Positions 16,719 through 26,432 are shown, counted from the stretch's first letter. The stretch: 64,000 bases of DNA from Lachnoclostridium sp. (GCA_023667185.1 JAMPAP010000001.1:853852-917851), one strand, 5' to 3'. A program made the numbers and translations. The notes: generated from the sequence alone by a model not told the origin.

Positions 16719-19694
16719 ATGGATACGCATAACGGAGAAGCCCTCAGTCAGGTAATACTGAAGGACACGGCATTTCAGGATCTGATGCAGCGGCGCATCT
16801 TCAATGTGCTGCTCATCGCCTCGCCTTACGATGCCTTCATGATGGAGGAGGACGGGCGTGTGGAAGAGCAGCTGTATTTTGAGTATGTGGCTCTTAACCT
16901 GTCGTCGCCGCCGCGAGTGTCACGTGTCACTGACAATGACGAGGCTCTCGATGCCCTTGCCAAGACAAAATTTGACCTCGTGATCACGATGCCGGGTATC
17001 GATATCAGCGAGACCTTAGCAGGCGCCCGGCGTATCAAAGCCCTGCATCCTGACCTCCCTATCGTGGTGCTGACCCCCTTCTCCAAAGAGGTGTCACGCC
17101 GCCTCGCCTCGGAGGACATGACGGGAATTGACTACGTGTTCAGCTGGCTCGGCAACGTGGACCTGCTCCTTGCCATCATCAAGCTGCTCGAGGACAAGAT
17201 GAACGCTGACAATGACGTCAACGGCGTAGGCGTGCAGATGATACTCCTTGTGGAAGACTCCGTGAGGTTTTATTCCTCAGTGCTCCCGCAGGTCTACAAA
17301 TATCTGCTTGCCCAGTCGCGTGAATTTTCCACTGAAGCCCTCAACGAGCACGAGCAGATGCTGCGAATGCGCGGCCGCCCCAAGGTGATGCTCGCCCGCG
17401 ACTATGATGAGGCTATGGAGCTCTATGACCGTTACTCGGATCATATCCTCGGAGTGATCTCCGATGTATCGTTCAACCGCCACGGTGTCAAAGACCAGAA
17501 AGCCGGTATCAACCTCGCCCGCGAGCTCCGCAGCCGCGACAAGTTCCTGCCTATCATCCTCGAATCGTCAGAGGCAGGCAATGAGACGGACGTGGAAGAG
17601 ATGGGGTGCACCTTCATCGACAAGAACTCCAAGAAATTTCCCGTAGACCTGGGCCGCGCCATCACTGACAACTTCGGCTTCGGTGACTTCATAATCCGCA
17701 ATCCCGAGACCGGCGAGGAGATCATCCGTCTCCACTCGCTGCGTGACCTCCAGGATCATATTTTCGATATCCCGGCCGAGTCACTTTATTGGCACGCCTC
17801 GTTCAACGACATATCCCGCTGGCTCTACTCCCGCGCCATGTTCCCGATAGCCGAGCAGATCAAGCGCCACCGGTTTAAGTCGCTCGAGGATGCACCGGAG
17901 GCCCGCAAATTCTTCTTTGACCTGATAGTCAAGTATCGCAAGATGAAAAACCGCGGCGTGGTGGCAGTGTTTCGCAAAGATCGCTTTGACCATTACTCCA
18001 ACTTCGCTCGCATAGGCGAGGGGTCGCTTGGCGGCAAGGGGCGCGGCATAGCCTTCATTGACTCGATAATCAAGAAAAATCCGGTGTGTGACGACTTCGG
18101 CGGGCTTGTTATCAACATTCCGCGCACGGTGGTGCTCTGTACTGACATCTTTGACAAATTCATGCAGAGCAACAACCTCTATCCCGTAGCGCTCTCTGAC
18201 CTGCCTGATGAGGAGATACTTCATCACTTCCTTGCGGCACGTCTCCCCGAGACGATACGCGAGGATCTGCTCGCGCTATTCGAGGTGGTGGACCGTCCGC
18301 TGGCTATACGCAGTTCGTCACTGCTTGAAGATTCACATTATCAGCCGTTTGCGGGCATCTACTCAACGTATATGGTGCCTAAGCTTCAGGATCCGCAGGC
18401 CATGCTCAATCTTGTGACCGATGCTATCAAGAGCGTATATGCATCAGTGTACTATGCTGATTCAAAGGCATATATGACTGCTACATCAAATGTGATCGAT
18501 CAAGAAAAGATGGCAGTGATTATCCAGGAGGTCGTGGGAAAAGATGTCGACGGATACTATTTCCCATCGTTTTCGGGCGTAGGGCGGTCGCTCAACTATT
18601 ATCCCGTGAACGACGAACGGCCCGAGGATGGGGTGGTGGAGATAGCCGTAGGCCTCGGAAAATATATCGTGGATGGAGGTGTGGGGCTACGCTTCTCACC
18701 CCGGCATCCCGACAATGTGATACAGACTTCCGAGATAGAGCTTGCACTGCGTGATACCCAGACCCGCATGCTTGCCCTTGACCTCAATAACGTAAGCGAT
18801 GACTTCCAGATTGACGACAGCTTCAACCTTGCCCGCATCAAGGTGCAGGATATGGCCATGAAGGGTGCGCTGAGGTATATGGTCTCGACCTACGACTTCC
18901 GTGACAATGTGCTTCGCGACTATGAAGCAGGCGAGGGACGCCGCGTGGTGACGTTTAACAACATCCTGCGCCACAAAGTGTTACCTTTAGCCGAAGCGCT
19001 TGACTTCATGCTTTCTACAGGGCAGAAAGCCATGTCACGCCCGGTGGAGATAGAATTTGCCGGGATGATTGACGACAACGGCCGGACCAAAGGACGCCTC
19101 TACTGGTTGCAGATACGCCCCATAGTGGAACGCAAAGAGACTGTCGACGAGAAACTTATGTCGCTGCCCGAGGACAAGCTCCTGCTCAAGTCAGAAAAAG
19201 CACTCGGCCACGGGACATATGAAAATGTCAAATCAGTGGTCTACGTAAGGCCGCAGTCATTTTCTTCGTCAAATAATTCGCTGATAGCACGTGAAATTGA
19301 AAAAATAAATCGTAACTTTACGGCACGGGGAGAAAACTATATCCTGATAGGCCCGGGACGCTGGGGCTCGTCAGACACCGCGTTAGGAATACCGGTGAAA
19401 TGGCCCGCCATTTCGTCAGCAAAACTGATCGTGGAGTCGTCGGTTCCCAACTATCGCATTGAGCCGAGTCAGGGTACACATTTCTTCCAGAACCTCACCT
19501 CGTTTGGCGTAGGATATTTCACTATCGACGCCGCTGCGGGGAAAGGGTATTATGATGTAGGGTACCTTGATGCCATGGAAGCGGAGTATGAGAGTGAAAA
19601 TGTGAGAGTTGTCACATTTGACACCCCACTGCAGATAGGGATTAACGGACTCAAAGGAAAAGGTGTGGTGGCCAAACCCACAGAAATTAAATAA
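16719..19694 (+). CDS. Two receiver domains fused to PEP/pyruvate-binding (PPDK-N-like ATP-grasp) protein
   Basis: 991 residues. Residues about 26-157 form a degenerate receiver domain with Thr90 where the phospho-Asp should be (DLVITMPG). Residues about 172-318 form a second receiver with acidic pair Glu179/Asp180, likely phospho-Asp249 (GVISDVSF), ILESS and Lys302. From about residue 415 comes a region like the ATP-binding N-terminal domain of PEP synthase/PPDK (GEGSLGGKGRGIAF, RPLAIRSSSLLED, FAGIYSTY). The phosphohistidine swivel domain and PEP barrel are missing; instead there is a conserved end (GPGRWGSSD, PSQGTHFF). It is therefore not a PEP synthase, although such proteins are often named so. 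It may be a phosphorylation-controlled ATP-dependent enzyme; this is inference. The coiled-coil gene starts 11 bp on. Confidence 0.8.
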   Translation: MDTHNGEALSQVILKDTAFQDLMQRRIFNVLLIASPYDAFMMEEDGRVEEQLYFEYVALNLSSPPRVSRVTDNDEALDALAKTKFDLVITMPGIDISETLAGARRIKALHPDLPIVVLTPFSKEVSRRLASEDMTGIDYVFSWLGNVDLLLAIIKLLEDKMNADNDVNGVGVQMILLVEDSVRFYSSVLPQVYKYLLAQSREFSTEALNEHEQMLRMRGRPKVMLARDYDEAMELYDRYSDHILGVISDVSFNRHGVKDQKAGINLARELRSRDKFLPIILESSEAGNETDVEEMGCTFIDKNSKKFPVDLGRAITDNFGFGDFIIRNPETGEEIIRLHSLRDLQDHIFDIPAESLYWHASFNDISRWLYSRAMFPIAEQIKRHRFKSLEDAPEARKFFFDLIVKYRKMKNRGVVAVFRKDRFDHYSNFARIGEGSLGGKGRGIAFIDSIIKKNPVCDDFGGLVINIPRTVVLCTDIFDKFMQSNNLYPVALSDLPDEEILHHFLAARLPETIREDLLALFEVVDRPLAIRSSSLLEDSHYQPFAGIYSTYMVPKLQDPQAMLNLVTDAIKSVYASVYYADSKAYMTATSNVIDQEKMAVIIQEVVGKDVDGYYFPSFSGVGRSLNYYPVNDERPEDGVVEIAVGLGKYIVDGGVGLRFSPRHPDNVIQTSEIELALRDTQTRMLALDLNNVSDDFQIDDSFNLARIKVQDMAMKGALRYMVSTYDFRDNVLRDYEAGEGRRVVTFNNILRHKVLPLAEALDFMLSTGQKAMSRPVEIEFAGMIDDNGRTKGRLYWLQIRPIVERKETVDEKLMSLPEDKLLLKSEKALGHGTYENVKSVVYVRPQSFSSSNNSLIAREIEKINRNFTARGENYILIGPGRWGSSDTALGIPVKWPAISSAKLIVESSVPNYRIEPSQGTHFFQNLTSFGVGYFTIDAAAGKGYYDVGYLDAMEAEYESENVRVVTFDTPLQIGINGLKGKGVVAKPTEIK

Positions 19695-19705
19695 ACGATA
19701 TCATT

Positions 19706-21031
19706 ATGTCACTTTGGAATGGACTAAAAAGCGCGCTCGGATTTACACCGGGAGATGACGATGATGAAGATCAATATGATGCCTCAGTGCCTACATACGC
19801 AGTAGACCATAGCAATGATCCCGTGGAGCCTGACGATGAAGAGTCATCAATCCGTCCGGTCAAGAAAGCCAAGCCTGAGATGCAGCCTGCGTCCGAGAAG
19901 GCAGAGCCGCAGCCCAAGAGCTCTGACGATAGCCTGCCGGGCGATATATTTGATGCAGTGATTCAGCTGTTTAACTCCACGATGCCGGAGTTTGTGACTA
20001 CGTCACTGTCGCTCGAAAGCCAGCGCAAATATATCTACGACCATATCAACAAGTCAGTGCGCCGCCGTCTTGAAAACCTCGGATGTGCCACCCCGGCCGA
20101 AACGTCGCAGTCAGAGGTGGTGGAGCGCCTGCTTGCCGAGAAAAAGAAGCTTGAGGATACTCTCCGGGAGATGGAAAGCTCCGGCGAGGATGCACAGCGG
20201 CTGCGCGAGGAGCTTAAGAAAGTGCAGTCAAACGCTGATCGCCAGAAGCGTGCCCTCACTGACCGTATCACTGACCTTGATAATCAGCTCAAAGCCCAGC
20301 GTGCCGAGAAGGAGCGCATAGTGACATCGCGGCGTGGCGAATCGGCTAAAGAGGAGGTGGAAAAGCTCAAAGCTGAGCTCCAAGCTGCCAAAGCCGAAAC
20401 TGAGCGGCAGAAGACCCTCAAGGAGCAGCTCGAGACCAAGACGTCCATGAGCGACACGATGATAAATGATCTCCGTAACGAGGTGGCAAGGCTGAGAGAG
20501 GATCTCACTCAGGCTAACGAAAACCTTGAGATCGCGGCTCAAATCCAGGATAAGATAGCTGAGTTTGAACAGCTTAAGGAGCGCAAAGATGCCAAGATAA
20601 ACGAACTGAAAGCTAAAGTAAAGTCACTTACGGCTGATCTTGAAAAAATAAGCAGCGAGGCTAACGGCGGAGGTGAGGAACTCGACAAACTCCGTTCAGA
20701 GAATGCTTCGCTCCGACAGACTATCGAGACTAATCTTTATAATCAGGCCAACTCTGAGCTAAAGCTCCGCAACGAGCTTAAAGAGCTGACAGCCAAGTTG
20801 ACAGAAGCTAACGAGAAACTCGCGGCAGCGACAGCCCAACCGGCTCTGATGGATGCTCCGACCGTGGATGAGCCCAAGCGCAAGCGTGGCCGTCCCCGCA
20901 AGCAGCAGCGTCCGCTTGAGGATGGACTGGATAACACTGACTGGCTCGACCTGCCCGATTCTGACTTCGGTTACCATGAGCCCCCGCGCAAACATGTGCC
21001 TGATAATGATGCCCAATTATCTCTTTTTTAA
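19706..21031 (+). CDS. Coiled-coil protein with AT-hook and C-terminal clamp-binding-type motif
   Basis: 441 residues, no known family recognised. Residues 1-12 (MSLWNGLKSALG) could be an amphipathic helix; 15-75 are acidic and low complexity; about 118-375 form long heptad-rich coiled coil (E, K, L, A dominated). At 391-399 stands KRKRGRPRK, an AT-hook with the GRP core that binds the minor groove of AT-rich DNA. The protein ends in QLSLF, which is exactly the pentapeptide consensus QL(S/D)LF by which proteins bind the DnaN sliding clamp. A DNA- and replisome-associated structural role is inferred from these two motifs. It lies 11 bp after the receiver/PEP-binding gene and 11 bp before the DPP4 gene. 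Confidence 0.75.
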   Translation: MSLWNGLKSALGFTPGDDDDEDQYDASVPTYAVDHSNDPVEPDDEESSIRPVKKAKPEMQPASEKAEPQPKSSDDSLPGDIFDAVIQLFNSTMPEFVTTSLSLESQRKYIYDHINKSVRRRLENLGCATPAETSQSEVVERLLAEKKKLEDTLREMESSGEDAQRLREELKKVQSNADRQKRALTDRITDLDNQLKAQRAEKERIVTSRRGESAKEEVEKLKAELQAAKAETERQKTLKEQLETKTSMSDTMINDLRNEVARLREDLTQANENLEIAAQIQDKIAEFEQLKERKDAKINELKAKVKSLTADLEKISSEANGGGEELDKLRSENASLRQTIETNLYNQANSELKLRNELKELTAKLTEANEKLAAATAQPALMDAPTVDEPKRKRGRPRKQQRPLEDGLDNTDWLDLPDSDFGYHEPPRKHVPDNDAQLSLF

Positions 21032-21042
21032 TCGTCTCTAAG

Positions 21043-23217
21043 ATGAAGAAGATTATCCTTACTATAATGGTCGCTTGCGCCATGCAGCTGTCAGCCGCCG
21101 ACGGAGTGGATGCCGCTATGGCGAAATATGTGTATCCTGACAATGCTCCCGAGGCCGAGCCTGTGCCTGCTTACTCGGCCGACGGCTTGACCTACTTAGT
21201 GTATAACTCCGATGCCCGGCAGATAGAAAGGCTTGATACAAAGACCGGTAAACCGGTGGAGACGGTCATGGCGCTGAATCATACCCGTGAGAATACACTT
21301 GATGAGATCGACGGCTTTACCCTCAGTCCTGACGGCAGCAAGATACTCGTATGGACTGATAAAGAGATGATTTACCGCCGCTCGTTTACAGCGAAATATT
21401 ACGTCTACGAGATACGCAGCCGCATCCTGCGCCCACTCTCTACGGAGCATGAGCGCCAGCGCGCCCCGATATTCTCTCCTGACGGCCGTATGGTGGCATT
21501 CACTGTGGAGGATAACAACATCCATATCAAGAAGATAGATTATGATACTGAGGTGGCTGTGACCCGTGACGGCGAGGTCAACAAGGTGCTCAACGGTGTG
21601 CCTGACTGGACTTACGAGGAAGAATTTGTCACTGACTGCTCGATGGCGTGGGCTCCTGATAATCTGACACTTTGCTTCCTGAAATATAATGAGGCCGATG
21701 TGCCCGCCTATAGCTTCGAGCTATATCAGGGCTCGTGCAAGCCGATGAACCAGTATGCCCTCTATCCGGGCAGCTATACATATAAATACCCTGTTGCCGG
21801 TCAGCCCAACTCAGTGGTGACGCTTCACAGCTACGATGTGGAGACTCGTAAAGTAAAGGATATTACCCTGCCTGACAGGAATATAGAGTATATTCCTCGC
21901 ATCAGCTATGCTTACGACCCGTCACGACTTATAGTTACAACTCTTGACCGCGATCAGCGCCGTATGGACCTCTACGCCGTCAATCCCCGCTCCGGCGTGG
22001 CAAAGTCGATATTTACCGAGCAGTCAGAGGCTTGGCTTCCTACGGCCACTTACGAGAATCTGACCCTTAACGAGGACGGATTCATAATCCTATCGTCGCG
22101 CAGCGGATATGCCCACCTCTACAAATACTCTTACGCCGGAACGATGCTTGAGCAGATTACCTCGGGTGATTTCAACGTAACAGCCTATTACGGAGCCGAT
22201 AAGGAGCGACATTACTTCCAGTCGACCCGCAACGGCGCGATAAACCGCGTGATTTCGGCTATCAACTCCAAGGGCAAAATTGAGGATCTTTCCGCAGCAA
22301 CCGGATGGGGTATCGCGACATTCACCCCGGCGATGAACTACTTCATCCTCAACTGGAGCGATGCCGCTACGCCTCCTACTTATAAGCTCTGTGACAACAA
22401 AGGTAAGGAGGTAAGGCAACTTATTGACAACAAGGAATATGCAGCGCGTTACGGCGATGCTCCAGCCAAGGAATTCACCACCATCACCACCTCTGATGGC
22501 ATAAAACTCAACGCATATATCATCAAGCCTAAACAGTTTGACCCCTCAAAGCGTTATCCCGTTATCATGAATCAGTATAGCGGACCGGGATCTCAGGAGG
22601 TGGTCAATCGCTGGCGCATGGAATGGTGTCAGTATTTCGCCACCCGGGGCTATGTGGTGGTATGTGTTGACCCTCGTGGCACGGGAGGCCGTGACCGCCA
22701 GTTTGAGACGATAGTCTACAAGCGCCTCGGCCATTACGAGTCGATAGACCTTCGCTCGGCAGCGCGCTACTTCGCATCGCTCCCATACGTGGATGCCAAT
22801 AGAATAGCCATAACCGGCTGGAGCTATGGAGGATATGAGACGCTGATGGCCATCTCGGCCACTGATTCGCCCTTCAAAGCCGCTGTGGCGATAGCACCGG
22901 TGACCTCCTGGCGGTATTATGACACAGTGTATACTGAGCGGTATATGCTCACTCCCGGCCAGAATGATGATGGATATAACGAGTCGGCTCCCATCGAGGC
23001 AGTTGACAAGATGAATATTCCGCTGCTTATCATGCACGGCACGGCCGATGACAATGTTCATCTGATGAACACCATGCAGTATATCGCGGCGCTTCAGGGT
23101 GCAGGAAAATGGTGCGACCTGTGGCTCTATCCTAATATGAATCACTCGATTAACGGCTGCGATATGCGTCTGAACGTCTACTCGAGGATGCTTGACTACT
23201 TTAATAAAAATCTTTGA
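21043..23217 (+). CDS. Dipeptidyl peptidase IV family (S9B) serine peptidase
   Basis: 724 residues, usual for bacterial DPP4, which removes Xaa-Pro dipeptides from peptide N-termini. A signal peptide (to about residue 18) is followed by a beta-propeller with the DWTYEEEF motif (substrate N-terminus-binding glutamates) and an alpha/beta hydrolase domain. The triad is Ser594 (GWSYGGYE), Asp669 (HGTADDNVH) and His701 (NMNHSI). It should act in the periplasm or at the surface in peptide use. Its TGA is immediately followed by the next gene's ATG at 23220. Confidence 0.92.
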   Translation: MKKIILTIMVACAMQLSAADGVDAAMAKYVYPDNAPEAEPVPAYSADGLTYLVYNSDARQIERLDTKTGKPVETVMALNHTRENTLDEIDGFTLSPDGSKILVWTDKEMIYRRSFTAKYYVYEIRSRILRPLSTEHERQRAPIFSPDGRMVAFTVEDNNIHIKKIDYDTEVAVTRDGEVNKVLNGVPDWTYEEEFVTDCSMAWAPDNLTLCFLKYNEADVPAYSFELYQGSCKPMNQYALYPGSYTYKYPVAGQPNSVVTLHSYDVETRKVKDITLPDRNIEYIPRISYAYDPSRLIVTTLDRDQRRMDLYAVNPRSGVAKSIFTEQSEAWLPTATYENLTLNEDGFIILSSRSGYAHLYKYSYAGTMLEQITSGDFNVTAYYGADKERHYFQSTRNGAINRVISAINSKGKIEDLSAATGWGIATFTPAMNYFILNWSDAATPPTYKLCDNKGKEVRQLIDNKEYAARYGDAPAKEFTTITTSDGIKLNAYIIKPKQFDPSKRYPVIMNQYSGPGSQEVVNRWRMEWCQYFATRGYVVVCVDPRGTGGRDRQFETIVYKRLGHYESIDLRSAARYFASLPYVDANRIAITGWSYGGYETLMAISATDSPFKAAVAIAPVTSWRYYDTVYTERYMLTPGQNDDGYNESAPIEAVDKMNIPLLIMHGTADDNVHLMNTMQYIAALQGAGKWCDLWLYPNMNHSINGCDMRLNVYSRMLDYFNKNL

Positions 23218-23219
23218 TT

Positions 23220-24557
23220 ATGGCTGGAGCTCCGAAAGGACGTGACCTTGAAAGCATAGTCTACTCGCTATGGATGAATTGGGTAGTTTCGACGGGAGTG
23301 ATTGTCCTGCCAGTTTTGCTGTCGTTGTGGTTACCGGCGGCGTGGCTGCCAATTATAGCGTTAACGCTGATGCTTGTGATGCTCTTTTATTCGAGCTCAG
23401 CTTTCGCGCGAGGGGCCTGTATCTGCTACCAGCTATCGGAGATAGCCTCGCGCACGCTACTGTTTTCGGCTATCATCATGGAGGTTATCCTGCTGGCCAA
23501 CAGTCACGGATGGCTCTATAACTACTTTGAGGAGGGAGAGCTGAACGATAATCTGCCATTTATCGCGGTTCTTATTGTGGCTCCGGTGACGCTTGTCGTA
23601 GGTATGTACTACAAAATCAGAGGTTTCCGAAGCAATATATGCCGGAAATGTGTCAGAGTGTTTGGCACGGCCGTAGAGCGCGGATTCGTAGGGCACCTGC
23701 TTGTGGAAGAGAGTGAATATCAGCTGAAATTTCACGCTATCATCAGCGGAGCCATCACCGTTCTGACCATCATCTATTACTATTTTATCTATATCAACGT
23801 CAACATCAACAGCGCCGACGGATTTTACTTCTGCTGGATGCCGGCGATACTTTGGCTTGCCGCAGTGGTCTATATGACAGCCCGTTACGCATCACTCGTG
23901 ACCTATTATGAGCGCGATGTCGAAGGAGGATACAAGCGCGAAGGACGCAAGACGTGGGTAAGATTCCTTGTGATGAACGATGACTTTATCTATCTGACTC
24001 ATAAAACTGAAGACTATGATATCCCCGGCAAGAACAAGATTGACACACCGGCATCGCTTAAAACCACTTATGCCGAGCATCTGCCCATGCCGAAGGTGAG
24101 CGATATTTTTGAGAATCTCTCAGGGCTGAAAGTCAACGACTTCGCACTGCGGTTTATGTATCTGAGCCGTGAAGCAGAGGGGATGTCAAATATTTTTCAT
24201 TTCATAGTCACGGTGAAGGATAAGGAGGTGATTGACTCGTCGTCGCTCGAGGGTACATGGTACTCCATCTCGCAGCTTCAGCGACTCCTTTTCAACCGCG
24301 ACCTCTCACCGATACTTGCCTCGGAGATCAACCGCTTGTATCATGTGGCGATGGCCTGGAAAACCTATGATCGTGACGGCAACAGGCTCTATAAGATCAA
24401 GAACTATCGCCCGATGTTCCGCTTGCGCGGTATTGCTGACTGGGACGTCGATTTCAATGATATTCACTGGCTTGACGTGGCGCGCTTCAATCAGGACAAG
24501 CCTTTTTTCCGTATCCGCCGATGGCTGAAAAGGCTTTCAGGAGAGTATAAAGCTTAA
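23220..24557 (+). CDS. Conserved-looking membrane protein of unknown function
   Basis: 445 residues from ATG 23220; an in-frame TTG at 23214 would overlap the DPP4 stop and is less likely. Six or so hydrophobic segments fill the first 230 residues (VVSTGVIVLPVLLSL, PIIALTLMLVMLFY, FIAVLIVAPVTLVVG, ITVLTIIYYYFIYI). A soluble C-terminal half of about 215 residues follows (VRFLVMNDDFIYLTHKT, WYSISQLQRLLFNRDL). No known domain is recognised. Its position between DPP4 and miaA in a tight run suggests shared transcription, not necessarily shared function. Confidence 0.75.
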   Translation: MAGAPKGRDLESIVYSLWMNWVVSTGVIVLPVLLSLWLPAAWLPIIALTLMLVMLFYSSSAFARGACICYQLSEIASRTLLFSAIIMEVILLANSHGWLYNYFEEGELNDNLPFIAVLIVAPVTLVVGMYYKIRGFRSNICRKCVRVFGTAVERGFVGHLLVEESEYQLKFHAIISGAITVLTIIYYYFIYINVNINSADGFYFCWMPAILWLAAVVYMTARYASLVTYYERDVEGGYKREGRKTWVRFLVMNDDFIYLTHKTEDYDIPGKNKIDTPASLKTTYAEHLPMPKVSDIFENLSGLKVNDFALRFMYLSREAEGMSNIFHFIVTVKDKEVIDSSSLEGTWYSISQLQRLLFNRDLSPILASEINRLYHVAMAWKTYDRDGNRLYKIKNYRPMFRLRGIADWDVDFNDIHWLDVARFNQDKPFFRIRRWLKRLSGEYKA

Positions 24558-24567
24558 TCAATGCCAA

Positions 24568-25488
24568 ATGAGTACACTCTACCGCACGATAGTAATCACC
24601 GGACCGACTGCTTCGGGAAAGACTCGCAAGGCAGTGGCCGTGGCGCGTGCAGTGGGGGGTGAAATCATCAGCGCTGACTCGCGACAGATATATCGCGGGA
24701 TGGATCTCGGAACCGGGAAGGATCTTGATGAGTATCAGGAGATTCCGTATCATTTGATAGATATTCGGCCGGCCGGGTATAAGTATAACCTTTACGAATT
24801 TCTGCGCGACTGCCGGGCTGCTGTGGAGGATATCCGAAGCCGTGGACGAGTGCCGATAATCTGTGGTGGAACAGGGCTTTATGTGGAGTCATATCTCAAA
24901 GGATTGTCGCTCTACGAAGTCCCCGCCAATGAGGAGCTGCGCCGGCGGCTCGCTGACCGGTCGCTTGAGGAGCTTACCGAGATGCTTGCCGAGATGAAGG
25001 TGCTTCATAACACTACGGATGTTGACACGGTGAAGCGGGCGATACGCGCCATTGAAATCCAGCAGTATTATATTGACCATCCTGATGCGGCCGAGGCAGC
25101 AAAACCTCACCCTGTGACAGATGCACTTGTGGTAGGGGTTAGTGTGGATCGCGAGACCCGTCGCGCCAGAATAGAGCGCCGACTTAAAGAGCGTGTCGAA
25201 TCAGGGATGATTGATGAGGTAAGGCGACTGATTGACAGCGGAATATCACCCGATGACCTGATATATTACGGGCTCGAATACAAATATCTGACCCTCTATG
25301 TCACCGGGCAACTCGCTCGCGAGGAGATGATGGAGCAATTGCTGATAGCTATCCATCAGTTTGCCAAGCGGCAGATGACCTGGTTTCGGGGGATGGAGAA
25401 GCGCGGCTATCCTATCCAATGGCTTGAGTCCACTCTCCCTGATGAGGAATTTGCTCTACGGGTAAAAGATTTATTTTTAGGGAAATAA
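24568..25488 (+). CDS. miaA: tRNA dimethylallyltransferase MiaA
   Basis: 306 residues, typical. MiaA transfers a dimethylallyl group from DMAPP to N6 of A37 in tRNAs reading UNN codons. Seen: P-loop GPTASGKT near the N-terminus, SADSRQIYRGMDLGTGK, the DIRPAGY segment and GGTGLYVESYLKG. The C-terminal part holds the tRNA-contacting helices (YYGLEYKYL, FAKRQMTWFRG). The gene follows the membrane protein by 10 bp and is 2 bp before the next gene. Confidence 0.95.
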   Translation: MSTLYRTIVITGPTASGKTRKAVAVARAVGGEIISADSRQIYRGMDLGTGKDLDEYQEIPYHLIDIRPAGYKYNLYEFLRDCRAAVEDIRSRGRVPIICGGTGLYVESYLKGLSLYEVPANEELRRRLADRSLEELTEMLAEMKVLHNTTDVDTVKRAIRAIEIQQYYIDHPDAAEAAKPHPVTDALVVGVSVDRETRRARIERRLKERVESGMIDEVRRLIDSGISPDDLIYYGLEYKYLTLYVTGQLAREEMMEQLLIAIHQFAKRQMTWFRGMEKRGYPIQWLESTLPDEEFALRVKDLFLGK

Positions 25489-25490
25489 CT

Positions 25491-26432
25491 ATGATGCTAC
25501 GTTTTCTCTCCGGCGTAATTTTAGCTATTCTGACACTTATCCCGCTGAGGGGTGAGACGCTACAGCTCGGACTTCAAGGCGTGGTAAGGGATACGGCGGT
25601 GACGGTCAAGACTGACAGTCGTGATGCCGAAAAGCTGCTGTTGAAGCTTCGTGGTGCGACTCGCAGCGAAAAGACAGTAGTAACTGTGACGCTCTCCGGG
25701 GATGATCATTCGGTAGATGTAACACTCTCAACATCAGTAGATAATAAATTCTCTACTTATGGGGCTGAAAAGGCTGAGGTGGAGATATGCCGTGATGAGG
25801 AGAAGGTAAGTCAAACGGATGTGAGAAGTAACTTTAATGTCACGAAAGGGGAGTATAATACGATAGTTGTTTCGGTGAAAGAGGGAGGGCGGTTGGCAGT
25901 GTCAGGCGGTAGCCGCGTCAGCAAGCAGATAGCCGGTATAGATAGTCTTGACTTTGATATAGAGAATGTTGCAGTCAGCATTAAGGGTGAGATGGATATG
26001 GCCGAGGCAACAGTTGAGACGTGGCCTTCGGCTTCCTCCAGTCTGATGACCGGCTGGACTATGGAGACGATAGCCGAACGGCTGAGCAAGTCAAATGACC
26101 CGATTGAGGGATATTGGCGCTATCTTGACCGCGAGAACGATCGCCGGTATGCTCGCCCCGGGGGTGAGTACCACTTGGCAGTGCTGAGAGGTGATGCCGG
26201 GACGTATGATATAATATATGTGGCCGGGGCGGAGACTAACCGCAGCTTGTGGATGCCCGGGATGTTGAAAGGACGGCTGCGAGCCACAGCTTTTGCTGAT
26301 CATTATGATCTGGAGTGGTATGATGCAGAAATGGAGCCGCAAGGCCGTGAGGCGTATGCTACCTTGACTCCACCTGCTATACTGACATTCTATTTCCCGC
26401 TGTTGAAATCGCAGCTCCGCTTCACAAAATAA
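25491..26432 (+). CDS. Secreted protein of unknown function
   Basis: 313 residues with a signal peptide (MMLRFLSGVILAILTLIPLRG). The first half is beta-rich with repeated VTVTLS/VDVTLS strands; residues 190-313 (SNDPIEGYWRYLDREND, GGEYHLAVLR, YDIIYVAGAE) look like a second beta-rich domain of the kind that senses or binds small ligands, but no named family fits. It starts 2 bp after miaA and ends the seven-gene run. Its stop TAA 26430-26432 is also the left target duplication of a MITE-like element. Confidence 0.7.
   Translation: MMLRFLSGVILAILTLIPLRGETLQLGLQGVVRDTAVTVKTDSRDAEKLLLKLRGATRSEKTVVTVTLSGDDHSVDVTLSTSVDNKFSTYGAEKAEVEICRDEEKVSQTDVRSNFNVTKGEYNTIVVSVKEGGRLAVSGGSRVSKQIAGIDSLDFDIENVAVSIKGEMDMAEATVETWPSASSSLMTGWTMETIAERLSKSNDPIEGYWRYLDRENDRRYARPGGEYHLAVLRGDAGTYDIIYVAGAETNRSLWMPGMLKGRLRATAFADHYDLEWYDAEMEPQGREAYATLTPPAILTFYFPLLKSQLRFTK

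Noticed and set aside
16719..19694. Phosphoenolpyruvate synthase
   Set aside because: Only the PEP/pyruvate-binding ATP-grasp part is seen; no GG.T.H phosphohistidine motif and no PEP barrel.
22546..23145. 199-codon minus-strand frame inside the DPP4 gene
   Set aside because: Overlaps the catalytic domain of a clear peptidase gene and has no recognisable protein features.
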